A stretch of DNA of 25,287 bases, taken from the NCBI GenBank assembly GCA_029820875.1, contig JALGUK010000012.1, positions 1-25,287 of the forward strand. Direction: 5' to 3'. The position numbers were made by a program, and so were the translations under genes. This document shows, in pieces, positions 14,847-22,991 of the stretch. The notes under the pieces were generated by a model. The model saw only the letters and a list, made by a program, of their open reading frames with translations, was not told the origin of the DNA and did not search any database. This stretch comes from Candidatus Zipacnadia bacterium (GTDB lineage: Bacteria > Armatimonadota > UBA5377 > JALGUK01). Numbering within the stretch: the first letter of the stretch is position 1; each line of letters begins with the position of its first letter.

Positions 14847-15218
14847 ATGCCTTACTGTCCAAGATGCCGATTAGAGTACGAGCAAGGCACTACGAGGTGT
14901 CCCGAGTGCGGTGAAGAGCTGGTCGAAGGCACCCTCAAATCGGATGAGCCCAAAGAGACGCAGCTCGAGGTTGCATACGTGGGCGCCAGTGAGGTGGACG
15001 TCCTGCGCGCTCAGGCATTTCTGGAGGCCGAAGGGATAGTCGGCGTTATCCGCAAGTTCGGACCGGCCTCCTATCTATTCGACGACGCAATCAAGGATCC
15101 GTCAGGCGCGTGGGGGGAGATCCTGGTCGCCGCACACGACGTCGAGCGGGCAAAACGGCTGCTCGAATCGCTGGAACCGATACCACCCGACGAGCTTTCG
15201 GAAACATCAGACAAGTAG
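14847..15218 (+). CDS. Zinc-ribbon DUF2007-type protein
   Basis: The 123-residue protein begins with a zinc ribbon (CPRC at 4-7, CPEC at 18-21). A DUF2007-like domain follows, about 40-110: EVAYVGASEVDVLRAQAFLE, then a strand-loop region ending WGEILVAAHDVERAKRLLES. DUF2007 is a small ferredoxin-like fold described as a putative signal-transducing protein; no biochemical role is established. GGAGGAG sits 6 nt before ATG 14847, which was preferred to an in-frame TTG at 14829. It is followed after 31 bp by the MreB-like gene. Confidence 0.8.
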   Translation: MPYCPRCRLEYEQGTTRCPECGEELVEGTLKSDEPKETQLEVAYVGASEVDVLRAQAFLEAEGIVGVIRKFGPASYLFDDAIKDPSGAWGEILVAAHDVERAKRLLESLEPIPPDELSETSDK

Positions 15219-15249
15219 GTGGTAGGCCGGAGAGCGGAAAGGACTTCGT

Positions 15250-16287
15250 ATGTTATCGCTCGGCGAGGCGCTGGCAATTGATTTCGGAACGAGTAACATA
15301 CACGTCTGTGTCAAGGGACACGGAGTGGTCGTTCGCCAGCCGTCTGTCATCGCCTTTGCCGATTCCCGGCGTAAGCCGGCCGCAGTCGGCGATGAGGCGA
15401 AGCTGATGCTCGAGCGCGATGTCCCGGGCGTGGACGTCATTCGCCCGATGACCGGCGGGGTTCTGGCTGATTTCGATGCCGGAGTCGAGCTGCTTAGGCA
15501 TGTCATTCGAACGGCGCTGGGCCGGCGCCCTCTGTGGCGTACAACGATAGTCGCCAGTTCGACCAGCCACGCGACGGAGGTGGAGAAACGCGCTTTGTAC
15601 GATGCCCTGCGCGAGGCCGGAGGCGGGCAGGTCTTTCTCGTGCCCAAGAGCCTCGCAGCAGGAATCGGCAGCGGTCTGCTCGTGGATGATGCCGCGGTGC
15701 GGATGGTCGTAGACATCGGTGCCGGGACGACGGAGATCGGGATCATCTCTATGGGCGCAGTCATCGGCGGCACGTCGCTGCACTATGCGGGCGACGACTT
15801 CGACGAGGCTATCCGACGCGCTGTCAAGCGCAAAGAGAACGTCCAGATCGGTACTACGACGGCCGAGGAATTGAAGATACAAGTCGGTACGGTCAATCCT
15901 GAGTTGGCGCCTGGCGCCGCAAAAATCCAGGGCACCTGGGCCAGCAACAGCGACGGACAAGGCTCTCCGTTGGTCGTGACGGACATTCCGGAGATTCTGG
16001 CACGGGCGGTCGGCCCTATCGTAGGCGAGATACGCTGGATTATTGAGGAGCTGCCGCCGGAGCGTCGTGCGGAAGTGATTCAAGACGGAATCGTTTTAAC
16101 CGGAGGATGCGCCCTGCTTCGCGGCCTGCCGGAATTGATGGAATCCAAGATCGGCGTGCCCGTGATGGTCGCCAAGGACCCGCGGTCTTGTACGATTCTC
16201 GGGCTCGAGGCGATCCTGGATGACCTGCGACGCCTAAGTCTGCATGGTCAGCGGTATACCCGACTGTCGGGCAACGGCTCTTCGTAA
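15250..16287 (+). CDS. MreB-family actin-like protein, catalytic Glu motif lost
   Basis: The 345-residue protein is a full-length MreB homologue. It has the phosphate-1 loop AIDFGTSNIHV (Asp11), the phosphate-2 loop VVDIGAGTTEIGII (Asp155), GDDFDEAI and the adenosine motif GIVLTGGCALLRGL. MreB polymerises under the inner membrane and guides cell-wall synthesis. Where canonical MreB has LIEEPMAAAIG, carrying the Glu that activates the hydrolytic water, this protein reads LVPKSLAAGIG (129-139), so EEP became PKS. It may bind ATP but hydrolyse it poorly or not at all. No mreC, mreD or rodA gene adjoins it, which suggests a paralogue. A GGAAAGGA ribosome-binding site precedes the ATG. Confidence 0.87.
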   Translation: MLSLGEALAIDFGTSNIHVCVKGHGVVVRQPSVIAFADSRRKPAAVGDEAKLMLERDVPGVDVIRPMTGGVLADFDAGVELLRHVIRTALGRRPLWRTTIVASSTSHATEVEKRALYDALREAGGGQVFLVPKSLAAGIGSGLLVDDAAVRMVVDIGAGTTEIGIISMGAVIGGTSLHYAGDDFDEAIRRAVKRKENVQIGTTTAEELKIQVGTVNPELAPGAAKIQGTWASNSDGQGSPLVVTDIPEILARAVGPIVGEIRWIIEELPPERRAEVIQDGIVLTGGCALLRGLPELMESKIGVPVMVAKDPRSCTILGLEAILDDLRRLSLHGQRYTRLSGNGSS

Positions 16288-16300
16288 GCAGGCACGGGAA

Positions 16301-16329
16301 TTGACACATTCTCCCGCAGTGGATATACT
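16301..16329 (+). promoter_or_regulatory. Sigma70-type promoter of the diguanylate cyclase gene
   Basis: TTGACA (16301-16306), a 17-nt spacer and TATACT (16324-16329) match the sigma70 consensus at 11 of 12 positions. It is the same pair of boxes as the promoter at 315-343. It starts 13 nt after the MreB-like gene, so the downstream group is transcribed on its own, with a leader of about 104 nt. I found no recognisable riboswitch in that leader. Confidence 0.75.
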
Positions 16330-16439
16330 TTCAGATGACTCCAAAAAGGGCAGAATACAGCCGCATATAGTCATCCCACGACTGCTCAGGATAGCCTGTA
16401 AAACATGTAAGATGCGCGGTCGAAGCGGAGACGAGTAAG

Positions 16440-18032
16440 TTGCTGTCGCGCGACATGGCGGAAAAGCCGGAGTCGCAAGTTGGGTTGTCAGTCCTGAGCT
16501 TCCCCGAGCTGGATTGGATTCTGGACGTCGTGCTCGAGGCTGTTGTCGAGAAGCTGAAAGCGGATGTCGCGTCCGTAATGCTTCTGGACGAGCGGACCAA
16601 TGAGCTTGTGATTCGGAAGGCTCGTGGGTTGGCCGACGAAATTGTGCAGAAGGTCAGGATGCGCCTTGATGATACTATCTCCGGCCTCGCGATGCAGCGG
16701 CGCGAGACTCTCGTGCTCAACAACGGCGGGACGGACGAGAACATCCGTCCCCTGCTGACGCGTCCCGACGTAAAGGCCTCACTCGTAGCCCCTATCTGCA
16801 CTCAGCGCAAAGTCTTCGGCACACTCAATGTTGCCTCCCGCAAGAGCGGCCGCACGTTCACTGCAAAGGGCCGGGACATTATCTCCCAAATCGCCTCGCA
16901 GACCGGAGAACTGATCCAGCGTTTCCACGACAGCGAGCAGCAGCGCTACATCTCCCAGGGCATGAATATCATTCTGACCGTGAGCCAGGCGCTCGATCAG
17001 GCAGAGACCCTGGAGACAGTGGCGGACAACGCCCTCGAGGGAATCCGCGCACTTTACGGCGATGTGAAGTGCGCCGCGACGCTTCTGGACGCACGAAAAC
17101 CCGAGTCCAATGTAGTCAGTGCAAGAGGCCTGCAAGAAAACGACTGGCCCATCGCCCTTTGTCTGGCGCTGAACGGGTTGTCGCAGGATGCAATGACCGG
17201 CGAAGACGACGGTGCACACAAGCCGGCGCAGCTCGGGCTAAGTAGTGAATTCACCGTGCTACGGACAGAAGGGGAAACAAACGTCACCGGGGAGGCTCGG
17301 GTGCTGCATATCGAGCATTCAACCCTCGGGCGCGTTACGTTTGCGCCTCTCCGAGTCGGAGACATAATCGGTGGGCTGGTTGTGCTCGAGCCGGTAGATT
17401 GTTACATGACGCCAGTAATGATGAAGCTCCTCGCGGAGCTTGCAAGGGAAACTTCCCTGGCGGCGGACCGCATACGAAAGACGGACCGGCTGCTGGAAAT
17501 GGCGTTCACAGATGAGCTTACGGGCGCGCGGAACTTGCGCTACTTCCGGGAGCGGATTCAGGAGGAGGCTCACCGGGCGAGGCGCCGCAACACCACTTTC
17601 GGTGTCCTTATGGTGGACGTAGACCTGTTCAAGGAGTATAATGACCGTTACGGTCACCTGGCAGGTGACCGGGCGCTGGTCAAAATAGCCGATGGGCTGA
17701 GGAGTTCGTGCCGTGACATGGATGTGGTGGCACGATATGGCGGGGATGAATTCATTATTCTCTTGCCGGAGGTGGATCGTGCAGCAGCCGGGGCGGTCAG
17801 TAAAAGGATTCAGGACGCAGTGAACAATCGGAGAGAGCTTCTGGCCGAAGGCGAGCAGATGCCGACCATAAGCGGGGGTTTAGCCATGTGGCCGGAGGAT
17901 GGAGAGACTCCCGATGATGTGGTCCGCGCGGCTGATAGGGTGCTGTATGAGTCGAAGCATCGGGGCAGAGGGCGGATTTCCACATCACGTCCTGCAAACG
18001 ACAAAGGCGACGCATCACTTCAACAAGAATGA
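16440..18032 (+). CDS. GAF-GAF-GGDEF diguanylate cyclase
   Basis: The protein (530 residues from TTG 16440) has a first GAF domain (about 25-165; VMLLDERTNELVIRKARG, then VAPICTQRKVFGTLNVAS). A second, more diverged GAF follows (about 175-345), then a complete GGDEF domain (about 355-515). The cyclase domain has DELTGARNLRYF, metal-binding VDVDLFKEYND, the signature GGDEF (434-438) and an allosteric I-site RDMD (425-428) at the correct five-residue distance. It should therefore make c-di-GMP with product inhibition. It has no membrane segment and is cytosolic. TTG is preceded by GGAG at 9 nt; ATG 16455 lacks a site and is the alternative. The 3' neighbour encodes an outer-membrane barrel. Confidence 0.92.
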   Translation: MLSRDMAEKPESQVGLSVLSFPELDWILDVVLEAVVEKLKADVASVMLLDERTNELVIRKARGLADEIVQKVRMRLDDTISGLAMQRRETLVLNNGGTDENIRPLLTRPDVKASLVAPICTQRKVFGTLNVASRKSGRTFTAKGRDIISQIASQTGELIQRFHDSEQQRYISQGMNIILTVSQALDQAETLETVADNALEGIRALYGDVKCAATLLDARKPESNVVSARGLQENDWPIALCLALNGLSQDAMTGEDDGAHKPAQLGLSSEFTVLRTEGETNVTGEARVLHIEHSTLGRVTFAPLRVGDIIGGLVVLEPVDCYMTPVMMKLLAELARETSLAADRIRKTDRLLEMAFTDELTGARNLRYFRERIQEEAHRARRRNTTFGVLMVDVDLFKEYNDRYGHLAGDRALVKIADGLRSSCRDMDVVARYGGDEFIILLPEVDRAAAGAVSKRIQDAVNNRRELLAEGEQMPTISGGLAMWPEDGETPDDVVRAADRVLYESKHRGRGRISTSRPANDKGDASLQQE

Positions 18033-18090
18033 TTCAGGCCAGCCATCCTCGGTCTTCGTTGGTCTGGCCAGCGGTCCGAAGGGAGTCGAG

Positions 18091-19161
18091 ATGATGGTTC
18101 GATTCGCACCGCCCTTGATTTGTATGCTCCTTATCTTTGCTCTGCTGCTCCCCACGCAGGCACAGGCCCCCACTCCGTCCGTGGACGCCGTGGCACGGGG
18201 GATAGCGATGTCGCAGGCCGAAGGCATCCGCCTTATGGGCATGGGCGGCGTGACGGTATCCGTGAGCGATATAGGCAACATCCGCAATCCGGCTGCGATG
18301 GTCAAGGCGGCTAAAGCGGCTCCGCCATGGAAACCATTTTGGACAACAGACCAGGGCGGAACCACCTTTTCCCCCACGGCGTCTTCCCCCAACGGTGTCC
18401 GTTTCAACGTTCGGGCGACCACAGTCGGGATGGGTGACGGCGGTCGGCAGCTTCTGGCCGCGCGTTTGGCACGAGTAAGCGCGCCTCGTTATCGTAGTAT
18501 CGTCATGATGGGCGGCCTACCGACTCCGATTGACCAGGAGCTTGGGTATGACAGCTTCTTGCTGGGCTATGGAAGAAAGCTGGGGCGGGGGCTGTACGGC
18601 AGCCTGATGCTCGCTGGAGGCGACACGACCGCCAGGCTTTACCTGCCCGGGACGTCCGTCTCCATCGGGCGTATCTACGCAGATCCCGATCCGGGCTTTG
18701 AATGCGCGTTCTACTATGATATCGCCGACAGGGTTTCGGTCGGCGGCGTCTGGACGACGATTCGCGGTGTGGAGACAAGAGTAATCCAGGGCGTGCCGCC
18801 TGCATCGAGGTTGATACGCTCGAACATCTACCGGATAGGCGTTTCGTATCAGCCGGACCGGTGGACAACCTGCGCGGCTGAGTGGGGCGGTATCAGCTTC
18901 AAGGACAAGACCAACAACGCATCAACCAGCGACAGCCGCTTCTACTTCGGCGCCGAACGCTGGGTCACGCCGCGCGTGGCGGTCAGGGCCGGCTCGTTCG
19001 GCGGGCAGATGTCTGTGGGCTTCGGGGCGAAAATCCGCGGTCTGACTGTGGACTACGCTTACGTTAAGGACCTCAATAAGAAGTCCAGCCAAAGACTCTT
19101 TCCAACTGTGCCGTCAGCATCATCACGAACGAATTACTTCGCTGTGAGCGGAAGCTTTTAG
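18091..19161 (+). CDS. Outer-membrane beta-barrel protein, PorV/OmpP1-like
   Basis: The 356-residue protein starts at ATG 18091 (GGGAG about 7 nt upstream) with a clear signal peptide: hydrophobic core LICMLLIFALLL and likely cleavage after AQA. The mature start includes GIRLMGMGGVTVSVSDIGNIRNPAAM, which resembles the opening of PorV/FadL-type barrels (GxxxLGxGGAxVAxxDxxxxxxNPA). Repeated alternating strands follow. The chain ends with aromatic-rich NYFAVSGSF, a terminal Phe being the BAM-complex signal. It implies a diderm cell. Function is unknown; transport of hydrophobic compounds or a scaffold role are family possibilities. Confidence 0.75.
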   Translation: MMVRFAPPLICMLLIFALLLPTQAQAPTPSVDAVARGIAMSQAEGIRLMGMGGVTVSVSDIGNIRNPAAMVKAAKAAPPWKPFWTTDQGGTTFSPTASSPNGVRFNVRATTVGMGDGGRQLLAARLARVSAPRYRSIVMMGGLPTPIDQELGYDSFLLGYGRKLGRGLYGSLMLAGGDTTARLYLPGTSVSIGRIYADPDPGFECAFYYDIADRVSVGGVWTTIRGVETRVIQGVPPASRLIRSNIYRIGVSYQPDRWTTCAAEWGGISFKDKTNNASTSDSRFYFGAERWVTPRVAVRAGSFGGQMSVGFGAKIRGLTVDYAYVKDLNKKSSQRLFPTVPSASSRTNYFAVSGSF

Positions 19162-19191
19162 CCGCTTCGCATCCGGGAGGATCGGGTTTCG

Positions 19192-20034
19192 GTGCTGATA
19201 GACCTCAGCCAGCCGTTCAGCTCAAAAGGAGCCGGACCCGACCCGCCAAGAATCAGATATATCGGCCACCGGCGCGGTGCATTCCTGCTCGGACTGGGGG
19301 CGCTTGTCGCCCGGGGCAGCACATTCCGGGAACGCGCGGTCAGTCTGATAAGAGGCCTGCTGCGAGGGGAGCGGATAGGCCCACAGGATTTTCCCGATGG
19401 CCAGGGGTTGGCTCTGGAGGCCGTTCGATGTGATACGCACGCCGGCACACACATGGATGCACCATACCACTTCGGTCCTGTCGTCGGGGACAAGCCGGCC
19501 AGGACGATTGACCAGGTGCCTCTTGAGTGGTGCTTCGGAGACGGTGTTATCCTTGACATGACCCACAAGCAACCGGGGGAACTGATTCAACCTGGAGATT
19601 TGGAACGTGCGTTGGCTGAGCTAAACTACCAGATTAAACCGCTGGACATTGTGCTGGTGATGACCGGAGCCTCGCGCTACGCAGGCAAAAACACTTACCT
19701 CGAACGCCAGCCCGGGATGACCGCCGACGCAACCCGGTATCTTGTGAAGCAGGGCGTTAAGGTCATCGGCATTGATGCCTATTGCTTTGATCGGCCTTGG
19801 GCCCAGATGCACGAGGAGTATTTGCGCACCCGCGACCCGAGCGTGCTGTGGCCGGCTCATTTCGTCGGGCGGGAAGTGGAATACTGCCACCTGGAGAACC
19901 TGGCCAACCTTGAACGCGTTCCGGTACGCTGCGGTTTCAAGGTGGCATGTTTCCCGGTGCGCGTTGAGCGGGGAAGTGCCGGCTGGGTGAGGGCGGTTGC
20001 AATCGTGCCTGACGATGTGAACACATCAGCATAA
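19192..20034 (+). CDS. Cyclase-family metal-dependent hydrolase (PF04199 type)
   Basis: The 280-residue protein carries the family signature DTHAGTHMDAPYHF (81-94), with metal ligands His83, His87 and Asp89, preceded by LIDLSQPFS at the start. It continues with DIVLVMTGASRY, MTADATRYLVKQGVKVIGIDAYCFDRPW and HLENLANLERVP. The family includes kynurenine formamidase, isatin hydrolase and cyclases found in aromatic polyketide clusters. No tryptophan-degradation gene is near; a TcmN/Coq10-like gene and a ketosynthase fusion follow, which favours the last option but does not prove it. The GTG start at 19192 has GGAGG 11 nt upstream, a little far. Confidence 0.88.
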   Translation: MLIDLSQPFSSKGAGPDPPRIRYIGHRRGAFLLGLGALVARGSTFRERAVSLIRGLLRGERIGPQDFPDGQGLALEAVRCDTHAGTHMDAPYHFGPVVGDKPARTIDQVPLEWCFGDGVILDMTHKQPGELIQPGDLERALAELNYQIKPLDIVLVMTGASRYAGKNTYLERQPGMTADATRYLVKQGVKVIGIDAYCFDRPWAQMHEEYLRTRDPSVLWPAHFVGREVEYCHLENLANLERVPVRCGFKVACFPVRVERGSAGWVRAVAIVPDDVNTSA

Positions 20035-20078
20035 GCACCAGACGGCCTGACAAATGCAAAAGACGATGGTGGACCGAA

Positions 20079-20519
20079 TTGAGATTTGAGGAGACTGTTG
20101 TCATAGCAGCATCGCCGGAGGTGGTCTACGAGCGTGCCGCCGATCTGGAAGGATATTCGGACTTAGCGGAGGAATATAAGGAATCAAGGGTTATAAGTCG
20201 TGACGGGAACAGCGCGGTGGTGGAGCGGAAGGCCAGAATTGCAGGTTTGCCGCTAGCATGGCGCTCGAAAGCAACGTTGGTTCCGTCAGAGCGGATAGAA
20301 TTCGAGCAAATCAGTGGACCTCTGCGTGGTATGCATACTGTCTGGCAGATTTCACGGGAGTCGGATGGGACGCGCCTGAGCATCATCCATGAGCTTGCAC
20401 CCGGCCCGGCACCGATTGCAAACGCGCTCGCCGGCGTCATCTATAGGTTGTTTGTCAGGAACCTGGCACTAAAGATTCTGGCAAATCTGAAAGCCTTGAT
20501 GGAGGCTGATGCTACCTAA
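20079..20519 (+). CDS. SRPBCC protein, Coq10/TcmN aromatase-cyclase type
   Basis: The 146-residue protein fits the START/Bet v1-like helix-grip fold of the polyketide cyclase/Coq10 group. It opens with ETVVIAASPEVVYERAADLEGYSDLAEEYKESRVI, continues through strands with WRSKATLVPSERIEFEQISGPLRGMHTVWQI, and ends in a long C-terminal helix (RLFVRNLALKILANLKALME). Members bind hydrophobic ligands. TcmN-type proteins fold and aromatise polyketide chains on an ACP, while Coq10/RatA types bind isoprenoids or act on ribosomes. It starts at TTG 20079, with GGTGG upstream. It sits between the cyclase and the ketosynthase fusion in the same direction, 44 and 91 bp from them. Confidence 0.82.
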   Translation: MRFEETVVIAASPEVVYERAADLEGYSDLAEEYKESRVISRDGNSAVVERKARIAGLPLAWRSKATLVPSERIEFEQISGPLRGMHTVWQISRESDGTRLSIIHELAPGPAPIANALAGVIYRLFVRNLALKILANLKALMEADAT

Positions 20520-20610
20520 GGCAAGAGGGCGGAGCTATAGTAGCATACACAAGTGTCCTTCATCGAGTGCATGCAGCAGTACATCACAGCTTTAGAGGCG
20601 GCAATGGACG

Positions 20611-22962
20611 ATGGCTGCGAGCCCAATTGACTACGTTTCAGAGATAGTAGAGCTGCTTGACCAATGGCAGCACATCCGCGACCTGTGTCATAGCAGCACG
20701 GGATTGAGCTTGGGGTTTGTAACACCAGGGGGAAGGCTCCAAGCGTGGGAGAGCTCCCTGCCGGCGCTGTGCCAGACCGTACAAACCAGTAAACTCGGTT
20801 ACCACCGCTGTGAGGAATGCTATACCGAACATTGCTTAAGCCTCGCCGCAGCCGAACAGGACATTATCCTCTTCAAATGTCACGCCGGCCTGACGGTTTT
20901 CGCAATCCCGATTATCGTAGACGGACAAATTGTTGCCGCTGTCGTAAGCAGCGGGGTCAGAACCGATGAGCCTCAAGCTCTGAGGCTGCGGGAGCTTGCC
21001 CAGGCATTAGGTCTTGACACACAGGAGCTCATCGAGAGTGCGGCGGGTCTGCAAGAGACCACCGAAAGGGAAATGCGGGCGGCAGCGAGGATGGTCCGCG
21101 GACTGCTCGAGCCGCTCCTACGGACATTCGCTCGCCACCACCGGCAACTTGCACGCGCTGCGGAACTTACGGAACTGCTGGGCGCCCGAAGCGATTTCTT
21201 CATCGCCGACCCCCTCACAGGCGTTTACAATGCGCAGTACGTGTTTAAACGGCTGCGCGAAGAGCTCACTCGAGCCGAACGCCACCAGCAGACTCTTTCC
21301 ACCTTGATTATCAAGGTCAACAGCCTCCCGCACATCAATGAAGTCCACGGTTACAGCGCAGGTGATGCGGTGCTCAAGTGCATTGCCGACCTTCTCCAGC
21401 AGAAGCTACGCCGCACGGAAGTTGTGGGCCGGCTTCGCGGAGACAAATTCGCAGCCGTCCTGCCGGAGACCAACCAAGCCCAGGCCTACGCATTGGCACG
21501 CCGTATTCAGGACCTCGTGGCCCAGATCGAACCGGCTCAGGAGTCGAACGGCCTTCCGGAGGATGTCAAGGTTTCCGTCAATATCGGCATCGCCTCCAGC
21601 AATGGGGACGGATGTACCGAAGACCAGCTCATTGAACGAGCGCTCCTGGCTCTGGCTCAGGCGGAGCGAACGGAGCGCAACATTGCTATCTACTCGCCGG
21701 TCAAGCGGGGGTCTTTAAAGCCGCCGGTGAAGCGGGTGGTCGTCACGGGCATCGGGGTGGTCTCCCCCATCGGCATCGGGAAGCAAGCTTTTCTTGAGGG
21801 ACTTAGGCTCGGCAAGTCCGGCATTCGTCCTCTCACCCGCTTCGATGCCGCCTTCTGCACCAGCCGAATTGCAGGTGAAGTACAGGGTTTCGACCCGCTC
21901 GCTTTCGTCTCAGCCAAGACGGCCAAGCGTTCGGGGCTGTCAACCCAGATGGGAATCGCTGCTGCCAAAATGGCGGTTGAAGACGCCGGTATAGATCTGA
22001 CGGCCTTGGACGCCGGGCGAATCGGCACTTTTATCGGGTCGGCAATAAGCGGCCTGGAGTTTGCCGAGGACGAGGCGGCGTCGGCTTATCTCAACGGCTT
22101 CAGCAGAAGGGTCAATCCGTTTTTGTCTATGGTTGTTTTCGCCGGAGCGGTATCGAGCGAGATATCCATGGAGCTTAAGACGCGGGGTCCGAGCATCAAC
22201 GTCTCTACAGGTTGCTCAGCCGCCAGTGATGCAATCGGCTACGCATTTCAGAACATTCGCGATGGCAACGCGGATGTGTGTATCGCCGGAGGCACTGAGG
22301 GGCCTTTGACACCGATGGTCGTCGGTTCCTTTGCGTCCCTGCGGGCCTTGTCAACCCACAACGATGAACCCGAAACGGCGTCGCGCCCCTTCGATAAGAC
22401 ACGTGACGGCTTTGTTATCGCCGAGGGCGCGGGCGTGGTGGTGCTCGAGGAACTCCAACATGCTCTTGCACGCGGCGCACACATTTACGGTGAGATTCTC
22501 GGCTACGCCGCCACGGGAGACGCATACCATATGACGCGCCCGGCCCCAGACGGCGCCGCAGCAGCGCAAGCGATCCGGAGTGCGCTGGAGGAAGCCGACG
22601 TCTCGCCCAGCGACGTGCAGTACATCAACGCTCACGGGAGCGCAACCATTCTCAACGACAAGACCGAGACGGCAGTTATAAAGACGGTCTTCGGTGATCA
22701 TGCTTACAATCTTGCGATCAGCTCAACAAAATCGCAAGTGGGACATCCAATCGGCGCCAGCGGCGGGATTGAACTTATCGCCACACTGCTGGGCATGGAG
22801 CACGGATTTCTGCCGCCGACAATCAACTACCATGTGCCTGACCCTGAATGCGACCTTGACTATGTGCCAAATGAGAGCCGGCCTGCGAAGGTGGACCTTG
22901 CGGTCAGCAACTCGTTCGGATTCGGCGGCAAGAATGCGATACTGGTCATCGGCCGCTATTGA
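20611..22962 (+). CDS. PocR-GGDEF-beta-ketoacyl synthase fusion protein
   Basis: One frame of 783 residues joins three domains. Residues 12-120 form a PocR ligand-binding domain with Cys54, Cys67, Cys70, Cys75 and Cys90 (FKCHAGLTVFAIPIIVDGQI). Residues 195-362 form a GGDEF domain that is surely inactive: RGDKF replaces the signature (276-280), and Lys235 and Asn237 replace the metal Asp pair. Residues 372-783 are a complete FabF/KS-alpha-type ketosynthase with Cys535 in STGCSAASDAIG, His675 in NAHGSAT, Lys707 and His712 in STKSQVGH, and gate Phe in NSFGFGGKN. It should condense acyl-ACP with malonyl-ACP. The joint has about 10 linker residues and no stop. An internal GTG (21727) lacks a well-spaced ribosome-binding site. 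A membrane HD-GYP gene begins 29 bp downstream. Confidence 0.93.
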   Translation: MAASPIDYVSEIVELLDQWQHIRDLCHSSTGLSLGFVTPGGRLQAWESSLPALCQTVQTSKLGYHRCEECYTEHCLSLAAAEQDIILFKCHAGLTVFAIPIIVDGQIVAAVVSSGVRTDEPQALRLRELAQALGLDTQELIESAAGLQETTEREMRAAARMVRGLLEPLLRTFARHHRQLARAAELTELLGARSDFFIADPLTGVYNAQYVFKRLREELTRAERHQQTLSTLIIKVNSLPHINEVHGYSAGDAVLKCIADLLQQKLRRTEVVGRLRGDKFAAVLPETNQAQAYALARRIQDLVAQIEPAQESNGLPEDVKVSVNIGIASSNGDGCTEDQLIERALLALAQAERTERNIAIYSPVKRGSLKPPVKRVVVTGIGVVSPIGIGKQAFLEGLRLGKSGIRPLTRFDAAFCTSRIAGEVQGFDPLAFVSAKTAKRSGLSTQMGIAAAKMAVEDAGIDLTALDAGRIGTFIGSAISGLEFAEDEAASAYLNGFSRRVNPFLSMVVFAGAVSSEISMELKTRGPSINVSTGCSAASDAIGYAFQNIRDGNADVCIAGGTEGPLTPMVVGSFASLRALSTHNDEPETASRPFDKTRDGFVIAEGAGVVVLEELQHALARGAHIYGEILGYAATGDAYHMTRPAPDGAAAAQAIRSALEEADVSPSDVQYINAHGSATILNDKTETAVIKTVFGDHAYNLAISSTKSQVGHPIGASGGIELIATLLGMEHGFLPPTINYHVPDPECDLDYVPNESRPAKVDLAVSNSFGFGGKNAILVIGRY

Positions 22963-22991
22963 CGCTAACTGATGGGAGGAGGCACGGCACA

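Noticed and set aside
16336..16439. 104-nt leader of the diguanylate cyclase gene as a c-di-GMP riboswitch
   Set aside because: I could not find the conserved GEMM core or a convincing paired architecture; only a long leader is supported.
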